Source: Phycisphaeraceae bacterium
GTDB taxonomy: Bacteria > Planctomycetota > Phycisphaerae > Phycisphaerales > UBA1924
Length of the DNA: 64,000 nucleotides
Assembly: GCA_019636845.1 (NCBI GenBank)
Contig: JAHBWV010000001.1
Coordinates: 930,001-994,000, forward strand
Direction: 5' to 3'
The position numbers were made by a program, and so were the translations under genes. The notes under the pieces were generated by a model, which saw only the letters and a list, made by a program, of their open reading frames with translations, ran no database searches and was not told the DNA's origin. Below are positions 55,459 through 63,080 of the stretch, piece after piece (the stretch's first letter is position 1; every line of letters starts with the position of its first letter).

Positions 55459-56456
55459 GAACCAGTGGGTCGGTCGGTGGACTGATGTGTCTGATCGTCT
55501 GCGCTGCGACGTCTCGGGTGACGAAAGACCGGAACGTGTCGCAACCAGAGACGGAGTGCGTGCAAGTGAATGGAGAGCGTGACACGTGCGGTCATCAAGG
55601 GGAATCGCAGGAGCATGCCGTCCAGAGTCCAGGGGCCGATTTCTCGGCGATCGAGCCTCAGGGTCGCGTCAAAGACACGCCGATCGGGTGTTCCATGCGT
55701 GCCCATGCCTTGAACGCTCTCACCGTGTGTGGTCTCTCGCAGCGTCATGTGGATGCCGAGGCGAGAACCCTCGTGCGGGCATGGCATCGAGAATGCCCAG
55801 TCATATGCGAGCCCCATGGGCATGAAGGGCGACACGTGGAAGACCTTGTCGAACTTGAAGCGGAGAGATCGCGGTTTCTCGCAGAGGGGCGGTGTGCTGA
55901 CAGCTCCTGAAGGGGCGCGACAGTCGAGGACGTAGGCGTGACGTTCCTTCCAGGGCGTGTTGGTGATCTCGGCGACGATCGACGCGAGAGTCTCCGCGCC
56001 GGTCGTCTGGTCGTGATCAAAGCAGTAATAGAAGCTTACGGGATTGAAGGCATAGCCGTACTGTCTCGCGTGCGTCAGGATGCGCACCGGGCCGCTCGGC
56101 CGGAAGCCGAGCGAGTCTTCGATCCGAGTGAGCACTTCTTGCTTAAGGTCCTTGGAGGCGTCGCCGAGATAGTCGCTGCGCTTGAAGCTGCCAAGTGCCA
56201 GGGCTCGTCTGCGTCGATCGGTTCCCCATAGCCGACCTGTCGCCATGGTCTTCTCGATCTCGTCGAGATCGAGCCACAGCATGTAGAGGGGGAACGTGAA
56301 CGTGCGGATGAGCGGTGCGAACCGACGATGTCTCACCGTGCCAACGTAGATCGCGCTCGATCGTCGGGAGGGTGTAGGAGGCGTGGGCGTTTGTGCGGCA
56401 TCTGGCGGCTCTTTGGCTTCAGACAGTACAACTGGGATGGAGTCTGATCGCTGCAT
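55455..56456 (-). CDS. DUF1365 protein
   Basis: 333 residues. 'IYVGTVRHRRFAPLIRTFTFPLYMLWLDLDEI', 'YAFNPVSFYYCFD' and 'FMPMGLAYDWAFSMP' mark the DUF1365 family, which nearly always lies beside a Cfa gene and an FAD amine oxidase. Function is not fixed; from context it is a partner in acyl-chain modification. The first 35 residues are off-family, and the start could be later. GTGA overlap links it to the Cfa gene. Confidence 0.88.
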   Translation of the reverse strand: MQRSDSIPVVLSEAKEPPDAAQTPTPPTPSRRSSAIYVGTVRHRRFAPLIRTFTFPLYMLWLDLDEIEKTMATGRLWGTDRRRRALALGSFKRSDYLGDASKDLKQEVLTRIEDSLGFRPSGPVRILTHARQYGYAFNPVSFYYCFDHDQTTGAETLASIVAEITNTPWKERHAYVLDCRAPSGAVSTPPLCEKPRSLRFKFDKVFHVSPFMPMGLAYDWAFSMPCPHEGSRLGIHMTLRETTHGESVQGMGTHGTPDRRVFDATLRLDRREIGPWTLDGMLLRFPLMTARVTLSIHLHALRLWLRHVPVFRHPRRRSADDQTHQSTDRPTGS

Positions 56457-56482
56457 GGTGCTGTCACGATGCGATGCATGGG

Positions 56483-57763
56483 CTAGAGCGAGCTTGCCAG
56501 TGCAGGTGCGACGGGGATGGCGCGTCGTGAGGACCGGATAGCGTCGGCGACCCGGGCACCGCTCCGGACTCCGTCTTCGTGGAATCCGTTGAACCAGTAT
56601 GCCCCGCAATAGTGGGTGTGACGCACTCCAGAGATTTCCGCATGGCGCTGCTGGGCCTTGATGGATGCGACATCGAATGCCGGATGCTCGAAGCTGTGGC
56701 GGTCGATGATCGTTGCAGGATCGACAGCACCGGTGTTGTTCAATGTGACGCACGGATGTCGGCGTGTTCCTAGACGCTGGAGGATCTCCATGTCGTAGGT
56801 GACCGCGACGCCCGGTGTGTTGCTCTTGCGAGCGATGTAGTTCCACGCGCTCCACGCCCGGCGACGCTTGGGCAGGAGTGATTGATCGGTGTGGAGGAGT
56901 GCTTCATTCGGGCGATACGGGAGAGAGCCGAGGATCTCGCGTTCGGTGGGCGTGGGATCTTCGAGCAAGCGGAGGGCCTGATCCGCGTGGCAGGCGAAGA
57001 CGACCTCATCGAAGGTGTGTTCTTCGGTTGCGGTCCGGATGCGGACTCCATCTCGAAGCCGCGCAACGGAACGGACGGACGTGTGAAGTCGGATGCGGCT
57101 CTGGAATGGAGCGGTCAGGCGATCGACGTAAGTGCGGCTGCCGCCCACGATCGTTCGCCAGACGGGGCGCTCTCGCACGGAGAGCATGCCGTGGTTCGAG
57201 AAGAATCGGACGAAGAAGCCAAGCGGGAGACCGAGGATATCGGCATCCGGCGTGGACCAGATCGCCGCAGCCATGGGGACGATGAGGTGGTCTCGGAATG
57301 GTGCGGGATAACGCTCGCGCTCGAGGTAGGTGCCAAGCGTTGTCCACTCATCGCCAGATTCGATCGCGCTGGGGGCTTCGGCGGCGAAGCGGCGGAAGCC
57401 GGCGATCATTCGCCAGAAGCGAGGGCGAAGAAGGTTCGAGCGCTGGGCGATGATGGCGTTGAGAGAGCCGCCGCCGTATTCAAAGCGACTCGCATCGTCT
57501 CGAACACTGAATGACATTGTGGTCGGCTGCGACTCGACGCCGAGTTCGTCGAGGAGCGCGGTAAAGAGCGGGTAGTTCCGTGTGTTGAAGACGATGAAGC
57601 CGGTATCGACGGGGATTCGCCGGCCTTCGTGGTCGATAGTCAGGGTTCGCGTATGCCCTCCGACGTGCCCTGCGGACTCATAGATCGTGAGATCGTGCTC
57701 GTGATGGAGTCGATGGGCGACAACGAGGCCAGAGATGCCAGAGCCGATGATCGCGATCTTCAC
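56483..57763 (-). CDS. FAD-dependent amine-oxidase-type oxidoreductase
   Basis: 426 residues. 'MKIAIIGSGISGLVVAHRLHHEHDLTIYESAGHVGGHT' is the FAD-binding GxGxxG strand with the second glycine motif; 'GFIVFNTRNYPLFTALLDELGV' and the tail 'YCGAYWFNGFHEDGVRSGARVADAI' follow the NAD(P)-binding amine-oxidase family that clusters with DUF1365 and Cfa. In furan or methyl-branched fatty-acid routes, such proteins oxidise or reduce the chain after methyl transfer. Overlaps the desaturase stop in ATGA. Confidence 0.88.
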   Translation of the reverse strand: MKIAIIGSGISGLVVAHRLHHEHDLTIYESAGHVGGHTRTLTIDHEGRRIPVDTGFIVFNTRNYPLFTALLDELGVESQPTTMSFSVRDDASRFEYGGGSLNAIIAQRSNLLRPRFWRMIAGFRRFAAEAPSAIESGDEWTTLGTYLERERYPAPFRDHLIVPMAAAIWSTPDADILGLPLGFFVRFFSNHGMLSVRERPVWRTIVGGSRTYVDRLTAPFQSRIRLHTSVRSVARLRDGVRIRTATEEHTFDEVVFACHADQALRLLEDPTPTEREILGSLPYRPNEALLHTDQSLLPKRRRAWSAWNYIARKSNTPGVAVTYDMEILQRLGTRRHPCVTLNNTGAVDPATIIDRHSFEHPAFDVASIKAQQRHAEISGVRHTHYCGAYWFNGFHEDGVRSGARVADAIRSSRRAIPVAPALASSL

Positions 57764-58818
57764 GACGTGGCCCCCTCGCCCGTTCGGCGACGGGCGTTCA
57801 TGGCCCGACGGGCCTCACGCCGAAGTCGGCGCAAGCGTATGGATTCTTCTCGTACTCGCGGGGCGTGAGCATGGGCGTCTTCGTATACCTTTGCGGGAAC
57901 AGGACGGAGGCCCCAGACGAGCCCGCACGCCTGCATGGCGCGAAGTCCGTAGTACGTGGGGTCGATCTCCCACCAATAGAAGCCCTGACGCACCGTGCCG
58001 GGGTAGTGATGGTGGTTGTTGTGCCACCCCTCGCCGAGCGTGAGGATCGAGAGGATGAAGCTGTTGCGGCTGTCGTCGGAAGTGGCGAAGCGACGGCGCC
58101 CGATGGTGTGTGCGAGTGAGTTGATCGTGAATGTGCCGTGGTAGAGGAGCGTTGTCGAGACGCCGAAGCACCAGACGAACATCTGCCATCCGGAGGTTCC
58201 GAGTGAAGGGGCCAGTGATGCGAGCAGAGATCCTGCGGCGAAGGAGCCGAGAGCCAAAGTGAGTGGCCCGAGCAGGTGCCATCGCTCGAGCCACACGAGT
58301 TCGGGGACCTTTGCCCAGTCCGGGACCTGTTTCCAGTCTGTCTTGATGCCGTCATCACAGAGGAACCATCCCATGTGGGACCAGAACAGACCCCACAGGC
58401 CGGGCGAGTGGACGTCCGGGGGGTGGTCTGAGTGGCGATGGTGATTGCGATGATGTGCCGCCCACCAGAGTGGGCCGCGCTGCGCCGTCGTTGTGCCGAT
58501 GAAAGCGGCGATGAACTGGATGGTGCGGCTGGTCTTGAATGTGCGATGGGAGAAGTAGCGGTGGTAGAACGCTGTGATGATGAACATGCGTCCGAAGAAG
58601 AGCGCAACGCAGGCGATGACCGCGGCCCATGACCAGCCGACCCAGAGCAGCCCGATACAGACCAGATGGATCGAGAGATAGGGGAAGACGTTCGTTGCAC
58701 GAATACGTCGGCCGGGGGCTTCGGCGTAGCGAGTCAGATCCATGCCACTGGTCTGTGAAACGGACCCGGGATCCATCGTGTCTGTCGCGGCATGAGCGTG
58801 GTTGAGTAAGTCGGACAC
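57760..58818 (-). CDS. Delta-9-type fatty acid desaturase
   Basis: 352 residues from a GTG with GGAG eight bases upstream; an ATG 14 codons later lacks a ribosome site. Three iron-binding His boxes are intact: 'HRYFSHR', 'HRNHHRHSD' and 'HNNHHHYP'. Four hydrophobic helices. It inserts a double bond into acyl-CoA or acyl-ACP and would create the substrate for the Cfa-type enzymes downstream. First gene of the leftward lipid operon; stop overlaps the FAD gene start. Confidence 0.92.
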   Translation of the reverse strand: MSDLLNHAHAATDTMDPGSVSQTSGMDLTRYAEAPGRRIRATNVFPYLSIHLVCIGLLWVGWSWAAVIACVALFFGRMFIITAFYHRYFSHRTFKTSRTIQFIAAFIGTTTAQRGPLWWAAHHRNHHRHSDHPPDVHSPGLWGLFWSHMGWFLCDDGIKTDWKQVPDWAKVPELVWLERWHLLGPLTLALGSFAAGSLLASLAPSLGTSGWQMFVWCFGVSTTLLYHGTFTINSLAHTIGRRRFATSDDSRNSFILSILTLGEGWHNNHHHYPGTVRQGFYWWEIDPTYYGLRAMQACGLVWGLRPVPAKVYEDAHAHAPRVREESIRLRRLRREARRAMNARRRTGEGATS

Positions 58819-59241
58819 GCAACGATCTCCGATACCTCTGGGCGGCTCCGGCCGCCGGCATGTGGGGCACAATACCCCGTGCTCGACATCGCCGCGTGGT
58901 GTTCGGGGTGTTTGGTGAACTGGATTCGGATGGCGCACCGAAAACATCCAGAATGGATGGCATTGGGTTCGCCGTTTCTGTCCTGGTGAGGGCAGGAGAG
59001 TGCCAGCGGGAAGATCCGGCGTCCTCGACCGAGTTCGCCCGACACGCAAGGCGCTGGGTGCCTTGCCCGAGTGTTGTTTGTCCGAATCTTTGTCTGACGG
59101 ATCAAACTGGAATCTGTCTGTGTCTCCGCCTCTCGCGATTCCCGCCAGAAACGGACCACCGCGGTGCCACCAAAGACATCCGACAGACAGGATCTTGGTG
59201 ATGATCGCCGAAGTGCGAGATCGCACGCATTGACCAGGGTT
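58819..59241 (-). promoter_or_regulatory. 423-bp region upstream of the desaturase; no gene seen
   Basis: Between the desaturase GTG and the stop of the next gene upstream. No reading frame here looks protein-like. It should hold the promoter of the desaturase-Cfa operon, but I could not identify -35/-10 boxes with confidence. Confidence 0.35.
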
Positions 59242-59751
59242 TCAGTGGGTCTGGGTGGTAATCGTGATCAGCTGCTTGCGGAGTTGCCGGGCCGAGAATC
59301 TTCGGGCGAGCTCAGGCGCGAACGGTTTCATGATCAGCCCGAGTAGTCCGAACGATGCGAGCACCTCTTCCACGGGTATGTCCATGGCGAGGACCCCTCT
59401 GAGGAGCGTTCGATCTGCTGACCTGTCGATCGTGTACGTCAGGAGTATCGGTGACTCCGGCATCTTCTCGCTCCAGACGACATACGCAACGGTGGTGTGT
59501 TCTGCTTGCCGGTCGATACGGGCGTGAAAGATCCCGCCGCCGACGCCATTGATCCTGAAGGTGTGTCCATGGGCGGTGCCGGTATTGTCCGAGTCGAGAG
59601 GTCTTGCGTCTGTTGCTTCGCCACCGAGAAAGTGGGCTACGGCGGATGGATGGAGCAGCCGCTGCCAGAGCAGCATGCGGTCGGCGTGAGACTCCACGGC
59701 ATCGGTAAGGTCGATTTCCATCGCTTGGCGCAATGGTATGGGAATCAGCAT
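59242..59751 (-). CDS. Conserved-looking soluble protein, function unknown
   Basis: 169 residues from the ATG of 'MLIPIPLRQAMEIDL'; a later ATG at 'MEIDL' is possible. A helix-grip-like layout ('LHPSAVAHFLGGEATDARPL', 'FHARIDRQAEHTTVAYVVW', 'LLTYTIDRSADRTLLRGVLAMDIP') suggests a lipid- or ligand-binding START-like fold, weakly. It lies at the head of the lipid locus on the same strand, 423 bp before the desaturase. The frame is open upstream, but no start there has a ribosome site. Confidence 0.55.
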   Translation of the reverse strand: MLIPIPLRQAMEIDLTDAVESHADRMLLWQRLLHPSAVAHFLGGEATDARPLDSDNTGTAHGHTFRINGVGGGIFHARIDRQAEHTTVAYVVWSEKMPESPILLTYTIDRSADRTLLRGVLAMDIPVEEVLASFGLLGLIMKPFAPELARRFSARQLRKQLITITTQTH

Positions 59752-60382
59752 TCGGTGGTGTGGGCATCGAAGCCCTAGGTGGCTTTGGGGCGTAGGCGGG
59801 GGTCTCGTCACGCTCTATGTCTGGGTGATGAGCGAGTTCGCGCCATATCGAGCGTCATGACGGTGAGGGGCCGTTGCCACGAGTGCTACTACCGGGTCGG
59901 CAAGAGCCGCACCGCCTCTTCGGCAACGCCCATCGCGTCTATGTGACTAGCGACCAACCTACAGCAGGTGTCTGCGTGAGAGCGTCGGCGCGAACAGCGG
60001 TGCCATGGATCGTCTCTGCTGCGATCATGCCCGACATCTGGCTCGCGTGCCGCCTGTCCTCGCGGCGAGCGGTCTTCACGTTGCTGAGAGCGCGGACATC
60101 CTTCTCGCTCGCCCAGGCGGCGATGGGTGCGGTGATGATCTTTTGGGAAGGCCCTATTTCTGTGCGTGATCATCTTTGTGCGCGATATGCCACGTCAAGA
60201 AACGACAACCCCCGTGTCTTGCGACCCGGGGGTTATGCGAATAGAGGGCGTGGGGTGGTGTGACGACGCGGTTTTCGGAGCCCCGGAGACACGGCGCAGG
60301 GATGCTGCCCCCCGGCAGCGTCCTGCCGCGATTGGCATCGACGTCTTGCACATCGCCGCCAAATCCGGAATACTCTGCGGTT
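59752..60382. other. 631-bp stretch without a clear gene
   Basis: Holds the first copy of the 44-bp repeat (60201-60244) and the leader of the amidohydrolase gene. On the minus strand from about 60180 a GC3-rich open stretch of about 75 codons ('IITAPIAAWASEKDVRAL..') has no start codon and no recognised family; it may be a remnant. Nothing else supported. Confidence 0.35.
60201..60244. repeat. Direct repeat copy 1 with AACCCCC/GGGGGTT hairpin
   Basis: 44 bp, 40 identical to the copy at 61843-61886 in the same orientation. The 7-bp stem closes at AACCCCC...GGGGGTT with a core GTCTTGCGACCC. It resembles an intrinsic terminator without a clear T run on the plus strand; leftward it is followed by GTCGTTTCTTG, so it could end leftward transcription. 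Here it stands before the amidohydrolase gene with no gene on its left in that direction. Confidence 0.8.
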
Positions 60383-61723
60383 ATGCGAATCTCCTGGCGG
60401 CGCAGTATCGGCGGGTTCATCACAGCATCGCTCCTCGCAGTATCCGGTGCGGTCGCTGGTGGTCCTCCGGAACTGGCCGGTCTCGATGCTCTCTACCCCC
60501 GGTTGGAGCGCATCTACCTCGACCTCCACCAGAATCCCGAGCTCTCGCTCCGGGAGGAGGCGACCGCCGCGAAGATGGCCGCGGCGCTGCGCTCCGCGGG
60601 CTTCGAGGTGACGGAGCGGGTCGGCGGCTTCGGGGTCGTGGGCGTGCTGAAGAACGGACCAGGGACGACGGTGATGCTCCGAGCGGACATGGATGCCCTG
60701 CCGGTGAAGGAGCAGACCGGCCTTCCCTACGCGAGCACGGTGGTTGTTCAGAACGAGTCCGGTGAGCAGGTGCCCGTGATGCACGCATGCGGGCACGATG
60801 TGCACATGGCCGCCTGGATCGGGGCGGCGAACCTGCTCGCGAGTTCCAAGGACCGCTGGCGGGGAACTCTCGTGTTCGTGGGGCAACCCGCGGAAGAGAT
60901 CGTCCAAGGGGCGGCGCGGATGGTGAGCGACGGACTCTTCGAGCGGTTTCCCAAGCCGGACTTCGTGCTCGGAGTCCATGTCACTCACCTGCTGCCCGCG
61001 GGGCAGGTCGGGATCGTCCCGGGCCCGGCTTCAGCTGCTTGCGACTCCGTGGACATCACGTTCTTCGGGTCGGGCGGTCACGGGGCCATGCCGCATCGGG
61101 CAGTAGATCCCCTCGTCATCGCGGCTCGCGCCGTCGGTGCGTTGCAGACCATCGTCTCTCGCGAGGTCGACCCATTCGACGCGGCCGTCGTCACGGTCGG
61201 GACATTCCACGCCGGGACCAAGCGCAACGTCATCCCCGACGAGGCGAAACTGCAAATCACAGTGCGCTCCTACAAGCCGGAGGTGCAGGCCAGGCTCCTC
61301 GCCTCGATCGCCCGCATCGCCAAGGCGGAAGCAGCGGCGGGAGGAGCGCCCCGCGAGCCCGCCATCTCTGTGATCGCGGCGGAGTCGAGCCAGGTTGTGG
61401 TGAATGACCCGGCTCTGGCCAACCGACTCAAGAACTCGCTGCAGCATGGCCTCGGTGAGGGGCGCGTCCACACCATCGAGCCGGTGATGACGTCTGAAGA
61501 CTTTGGGGTCTACGGGCGAGCGGCCGGGGCGCCCTCGATCCAGCTTCGGATCGGCGCGATCAAGCCCGATCTCTTCGACGCGGCGAACAAAGCAGGGCGG
61601 TCGCTCTTGCTCCCGGGTCCGCACAGCCCATTCTTTGCTCCGGATCATGAGCCAACGATCAAAACTGCGGCCGCGGCGTTCACCCTTTCGGCAATCGAGG
61701 TGTTGACGAACGCCGACCGATGA
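60383..61723 (+). CDS. Exported M20 family amidohydrolase
   Basis: 446 residues with a signal peptide (about 1-26, 'GFITASLLAVSGAVAGGPP'). 'LHQNPELSLREEATA', the metal-binding 'HACGHDVHMAA', 'GQPAEEIVQGAARMV' and 'GTFHAGTKRNVIPDEAKL' identify the HipO/AmhX (M20D) amidase group, which removes acyl groups from N-acyl amino acids or related amides. Codon choice is rich in C-ending codons (CTC, GTC, ATC), unlike most genes in the window, which prefer GTG/CTG and G/T endings. With the flanking direct repeats this points to acquisition. Confidence 0.9.
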   Translation: MRISWRRSIGGFITASLLAVSGAVAGGPPELAGLDALYPRLERIYLDLHQNPELSLREEATAAKMAAALRSAGFEVTERVGGFGVVGVLKNGPGTTVMLRADMDALPVKEQTGLPYASTVVVQNESGEQVPVMHACGHDVHMAAWIGAANLLASSKDRWRGTLVFVGQPAEEIVQGAARMVSDGLFERFPKPDFVLGVHVTHLLPAGQVGIVPGPASAACDSVDITFFGSGGHGAMPHRAVDPLVIAARAVGALQTIVSREVDPFDAAVVTVGTFHAGTKRNVIPDEAKLQITVRSYKPEVQARLLASIARIAKAEAAAGGAPREPAISVIAAESSQVVVNDPALANRLKNSLQHGLGEGRVHTIEPVMTSEDFGVYGRAAGAPSIQLRIGAIKPDLFDAANKAGRSLLLPGPHSPFFAPDHEPTIKTAAAAFTLSAIEVLTNADR

Positions 61724-61842
61724 CGGACTCCCGGCGCTCTCGGCGCTTTGAGCACTCGTTACCGGATAACGACGCTGGCGAGCGACGATCGCAAGGGAAC
61801 CGATGCCGCGCGTTGAGGGTCAGACTCCGTTGAGTTGGCCCA

Positions 61843-61886
61843 AACGACAACCCCCAGGTCTTGCGACCCGGGGGTTCTTCGAATAG
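61843..61886 (-). terminator. Direct repeat copy 2, hairpin downstream of the tRNA-Met remnant
   Basis: Same 44-bp element as at 60201. It starts right after the 3' end of the tRNA-Met fragment read leftward (AGAACCCCC...GGGGGTTGTCGTTTGG), so it is probably the original terminator of that tRNA gene. Stem AACCCCC/GGGGGTT, 7 bp. Confidence 0.7.
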
Positions 61887-61925
61887 CGGGGGTAGGATTT
61901 GAACCTACGACCTCCGGGTTATGAG
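61885..61925 (-). other. 3' half of a tRNA-Met (CAU) gene: probable attachment-site scar
   Basis: Read leftward: CTCATAACCCGG is the anticodon loop (CAT) and 3' anticodon stem, followed by AGGTC, T-arm GTAGG-TTCAAAT-CCTAC and acceptor strand CCCCGC. The 5' half is gone: the bases that should pair with CCCGG read AAGCC. Loss exactly at the anticodon loop is what tyrosine recombinases leave when they integrate into a tRNA gene. The intact gene copy should stand at the other end of the element, beyond the window. Confidence 0.8.
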
Positions 61926-62265
61926 GGCTTTCACGCCCCAAAATGCTACTTCTGTCGGTGACGGAACTTGCATGTTTGCAGGCAGATACAGCATCCGCCT
62001 TTCTGCGACCATGTTACCCATGTCACCCAACTTTTGCACGCGGTAGGTCACGCGAAAGGTGACGAAACCGCGATCGAAAAACAAGGACTTACGTTCGACC
62101 TCCGGGCTGGTTGCCAACCGAGTGCGAGCCTTGCAGCTCCGACTCGCGAGTGGCTCCCTTCTGGAGCAGGCCCGCCCATTGCCCGTCGCCAGAGCGATGC
62201 GGGCGATGGGCCGGGACTGCGATCGTTCGTCGCCTGACTCGGGGCGGGATCGACGGCGCAGAATT

Positions 62266-62305
62266 GTTCCGAAAAACGGAACCGACGAGTTGCGGAAAGC
62301 GGAAC
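62266..62305 (+). promoter_or_regulatory. Repeated CGGAA boxes, candidate operator
   Basis: GTTCCG-AAAAA-CGGAAC is a perfect 6-bp inverted repeat (62266-62282). Two more CGGAA boxes follow on the same strand at 62293-62298 and 62300-62305; the last is a full CGGAAC and lies inside the spacer of the promoter. The layout suits a repressor binding site, perhaps for the HTH protein encoded next. Confidence 0.55.
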
Positions 62306-62317
62306 CCATGGTATGAT
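62290..62317 (+). promoter_or_regulatory. Sigma-70-like promoter of the element's first gene
   Basis: -35 TTGCGG, 16-bp spacer and -10 TATGAT. The start of transcription would fall at about 62323-62326, on or next to the ATG at 62326, so the mRNA is probably leaderless; no ribosome site is visible before that ATG. Confidence 0.6.
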
Positions 62318-62325
62318 CTGCAACA

Positions 62326-62799
62326 ATGGTCGAGTTCCCCGAGTTGCCGTATGGGCGCGTGCCAAATGAGTGGCTCGGATCACATGCCCCGATTGAAGTG
62401 ATTGCGGGAACTCGTTGGATAGTGGAACGGGGAACGGTTCACTCCTTCCGGCACTGGCTGGACGAACTGCACCGGGCGAACCCGGGAGATCTGATTCCGA
62501 TGCAGTGGGCACCACAGTACATCGGTGCTTCACGCCCGGGCATTCGCAAGCGGGCGCTTGCGGGGCGATTGACGGTGTTCACGTTCGCGATTGTCCAGCC
62601 AAAGAAGAAGCTGCTCGGCAAGGTCGAGTATCGAGAGAGCAGAGAGACTTTCGACTATCTGTTGAAGAGCGAGTGCGAAGCATGGAGAGACCTGTTGTTT
62701 GAGCAGCGCGAGGACGAGAGGGCGGCTTTCTTTGCCGTTCGCGAAGGTCGCGAGCGGGAGCTGCCCAAGGGGCACAGGAAGGTGGGTAAGAGATCATGA
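62326..62799 (+). CDS. Excisionase-like HTH DNA-binding protein
   Basis: 157 residues. 'MQWAPQYIGASRPGIRKRALAGRLTVFTF' (about 59-87) follows the helix-turn-wing pattern of the excisionase/MerR-like domain ('A.yiG.sr..i.kri..G.L..f'). The C-terminal half is charged and helical ('EREDERAAFFAVREGRERELPKGHRKVGKRS'-like). It may act as directionality factor or repressor of the element. Stop overlaps the next start in ATGA. Confidence 0.65.
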   Translation: MVEFPELPYGRVPNEWLGSHAPIEVIAGTRWIVERGTVHSFRHWLDELHRANPGDLIPMQWAPQYIGASRPGIRKRALAGRLTVFTFAIVQPKKKLLGKVEYRESRETFDYLLKSECEAWRDLLFEQREDERAAFFAVREGRERELPKGHRKVGKRS

Positions 62800-62981
62800 A
62801 GGAGCCAGAGATTCGAGTCGTCGATTGCGGTCGATACGGAGTCGCCCTTGCGTGGGTGAGGCCGGGACGGGAGCCGAGCATTCGAGAAGTCGAGACGATC
62901 GATAAGACCGGGGGCATTCGGACGATCAAGCCGCATGCTGCATTGGTCGAGATGGTGAAGCGGGCACTGCGTAAGGCCTGA
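62796..62981 (+). CDS. Small element protein, function unknown
   Basis: 61 residues, translation coupled to the HTH gene (ATGA). 'EIRVVDCGRYGVALAWVRPG' then 'KPHAALVEMVKRALRKA'; a compact mixed alpha/beta protein with a basic C-terminus. No family recognised. Same strand as the HUH gene, 99 bp before it. Confidence 0.6.
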   Translation: MKEPEIRVVDCGRYGVALAWVRPGREPSIREVETIDKTGGIRTIKPHAALVEMVKRALRKA

Positions 62982-62996
62982 TCGCCAACACAATTC

Positions 62997-63064
62997 GGCC
63001 CGAACGCCAGCCGCCCCCGATGGGGTACGCCAGCCATGGGCCTCCAACCGGCGCAATGAGCGCC
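62997..63064 (+). promoter_or_regulatory. Foldable repeat region before the replication gene, candidate origin
   Basis: Outer arms GGCCC (62997-63001) and GGGCC (63038-63042) enclose CCCC-GAT-GGGG (63015-63025), with ACGCCAGCC in both side arms (63004-63012, 63027-63035). A second hairpin GGCGC-AATGA-GCGCC follows (63050-63064). HUH initiators nick at such hairpins, so this may be the nick site; an mRNA leader structure is the alternative. Confidence 0.4.
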
Positions 63065-63080
63065 AGTCAGGAGTGCTTTC

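Larger units (their letters stand above)
61926..62325. other. 400-bp element end; promoter and operator, no convincing gene
   Basis: Between the tRNA scar and the HTH gene. A minus-strand open frame spans most of it, but it runs through the scar and the operator and shows no family pattern. The right end holds the CGGAA boxes and the promoter listed separately. No integrase gene is here. Confidence 0.5.

Noticed and set aside
61885..61960. A complete tRNA-Met gene
   Set aside because: The bases upstream of the anticodon loop cannot form the anticodon, D or acceptor stems; only the 3' half is present.
61905..62309. A 134-codon minus-strand frame at the element end
   Set aside because: It runs through the tRNA scar, the CGGAA boxes and the promoter, and shows no integrase or other family pattern.
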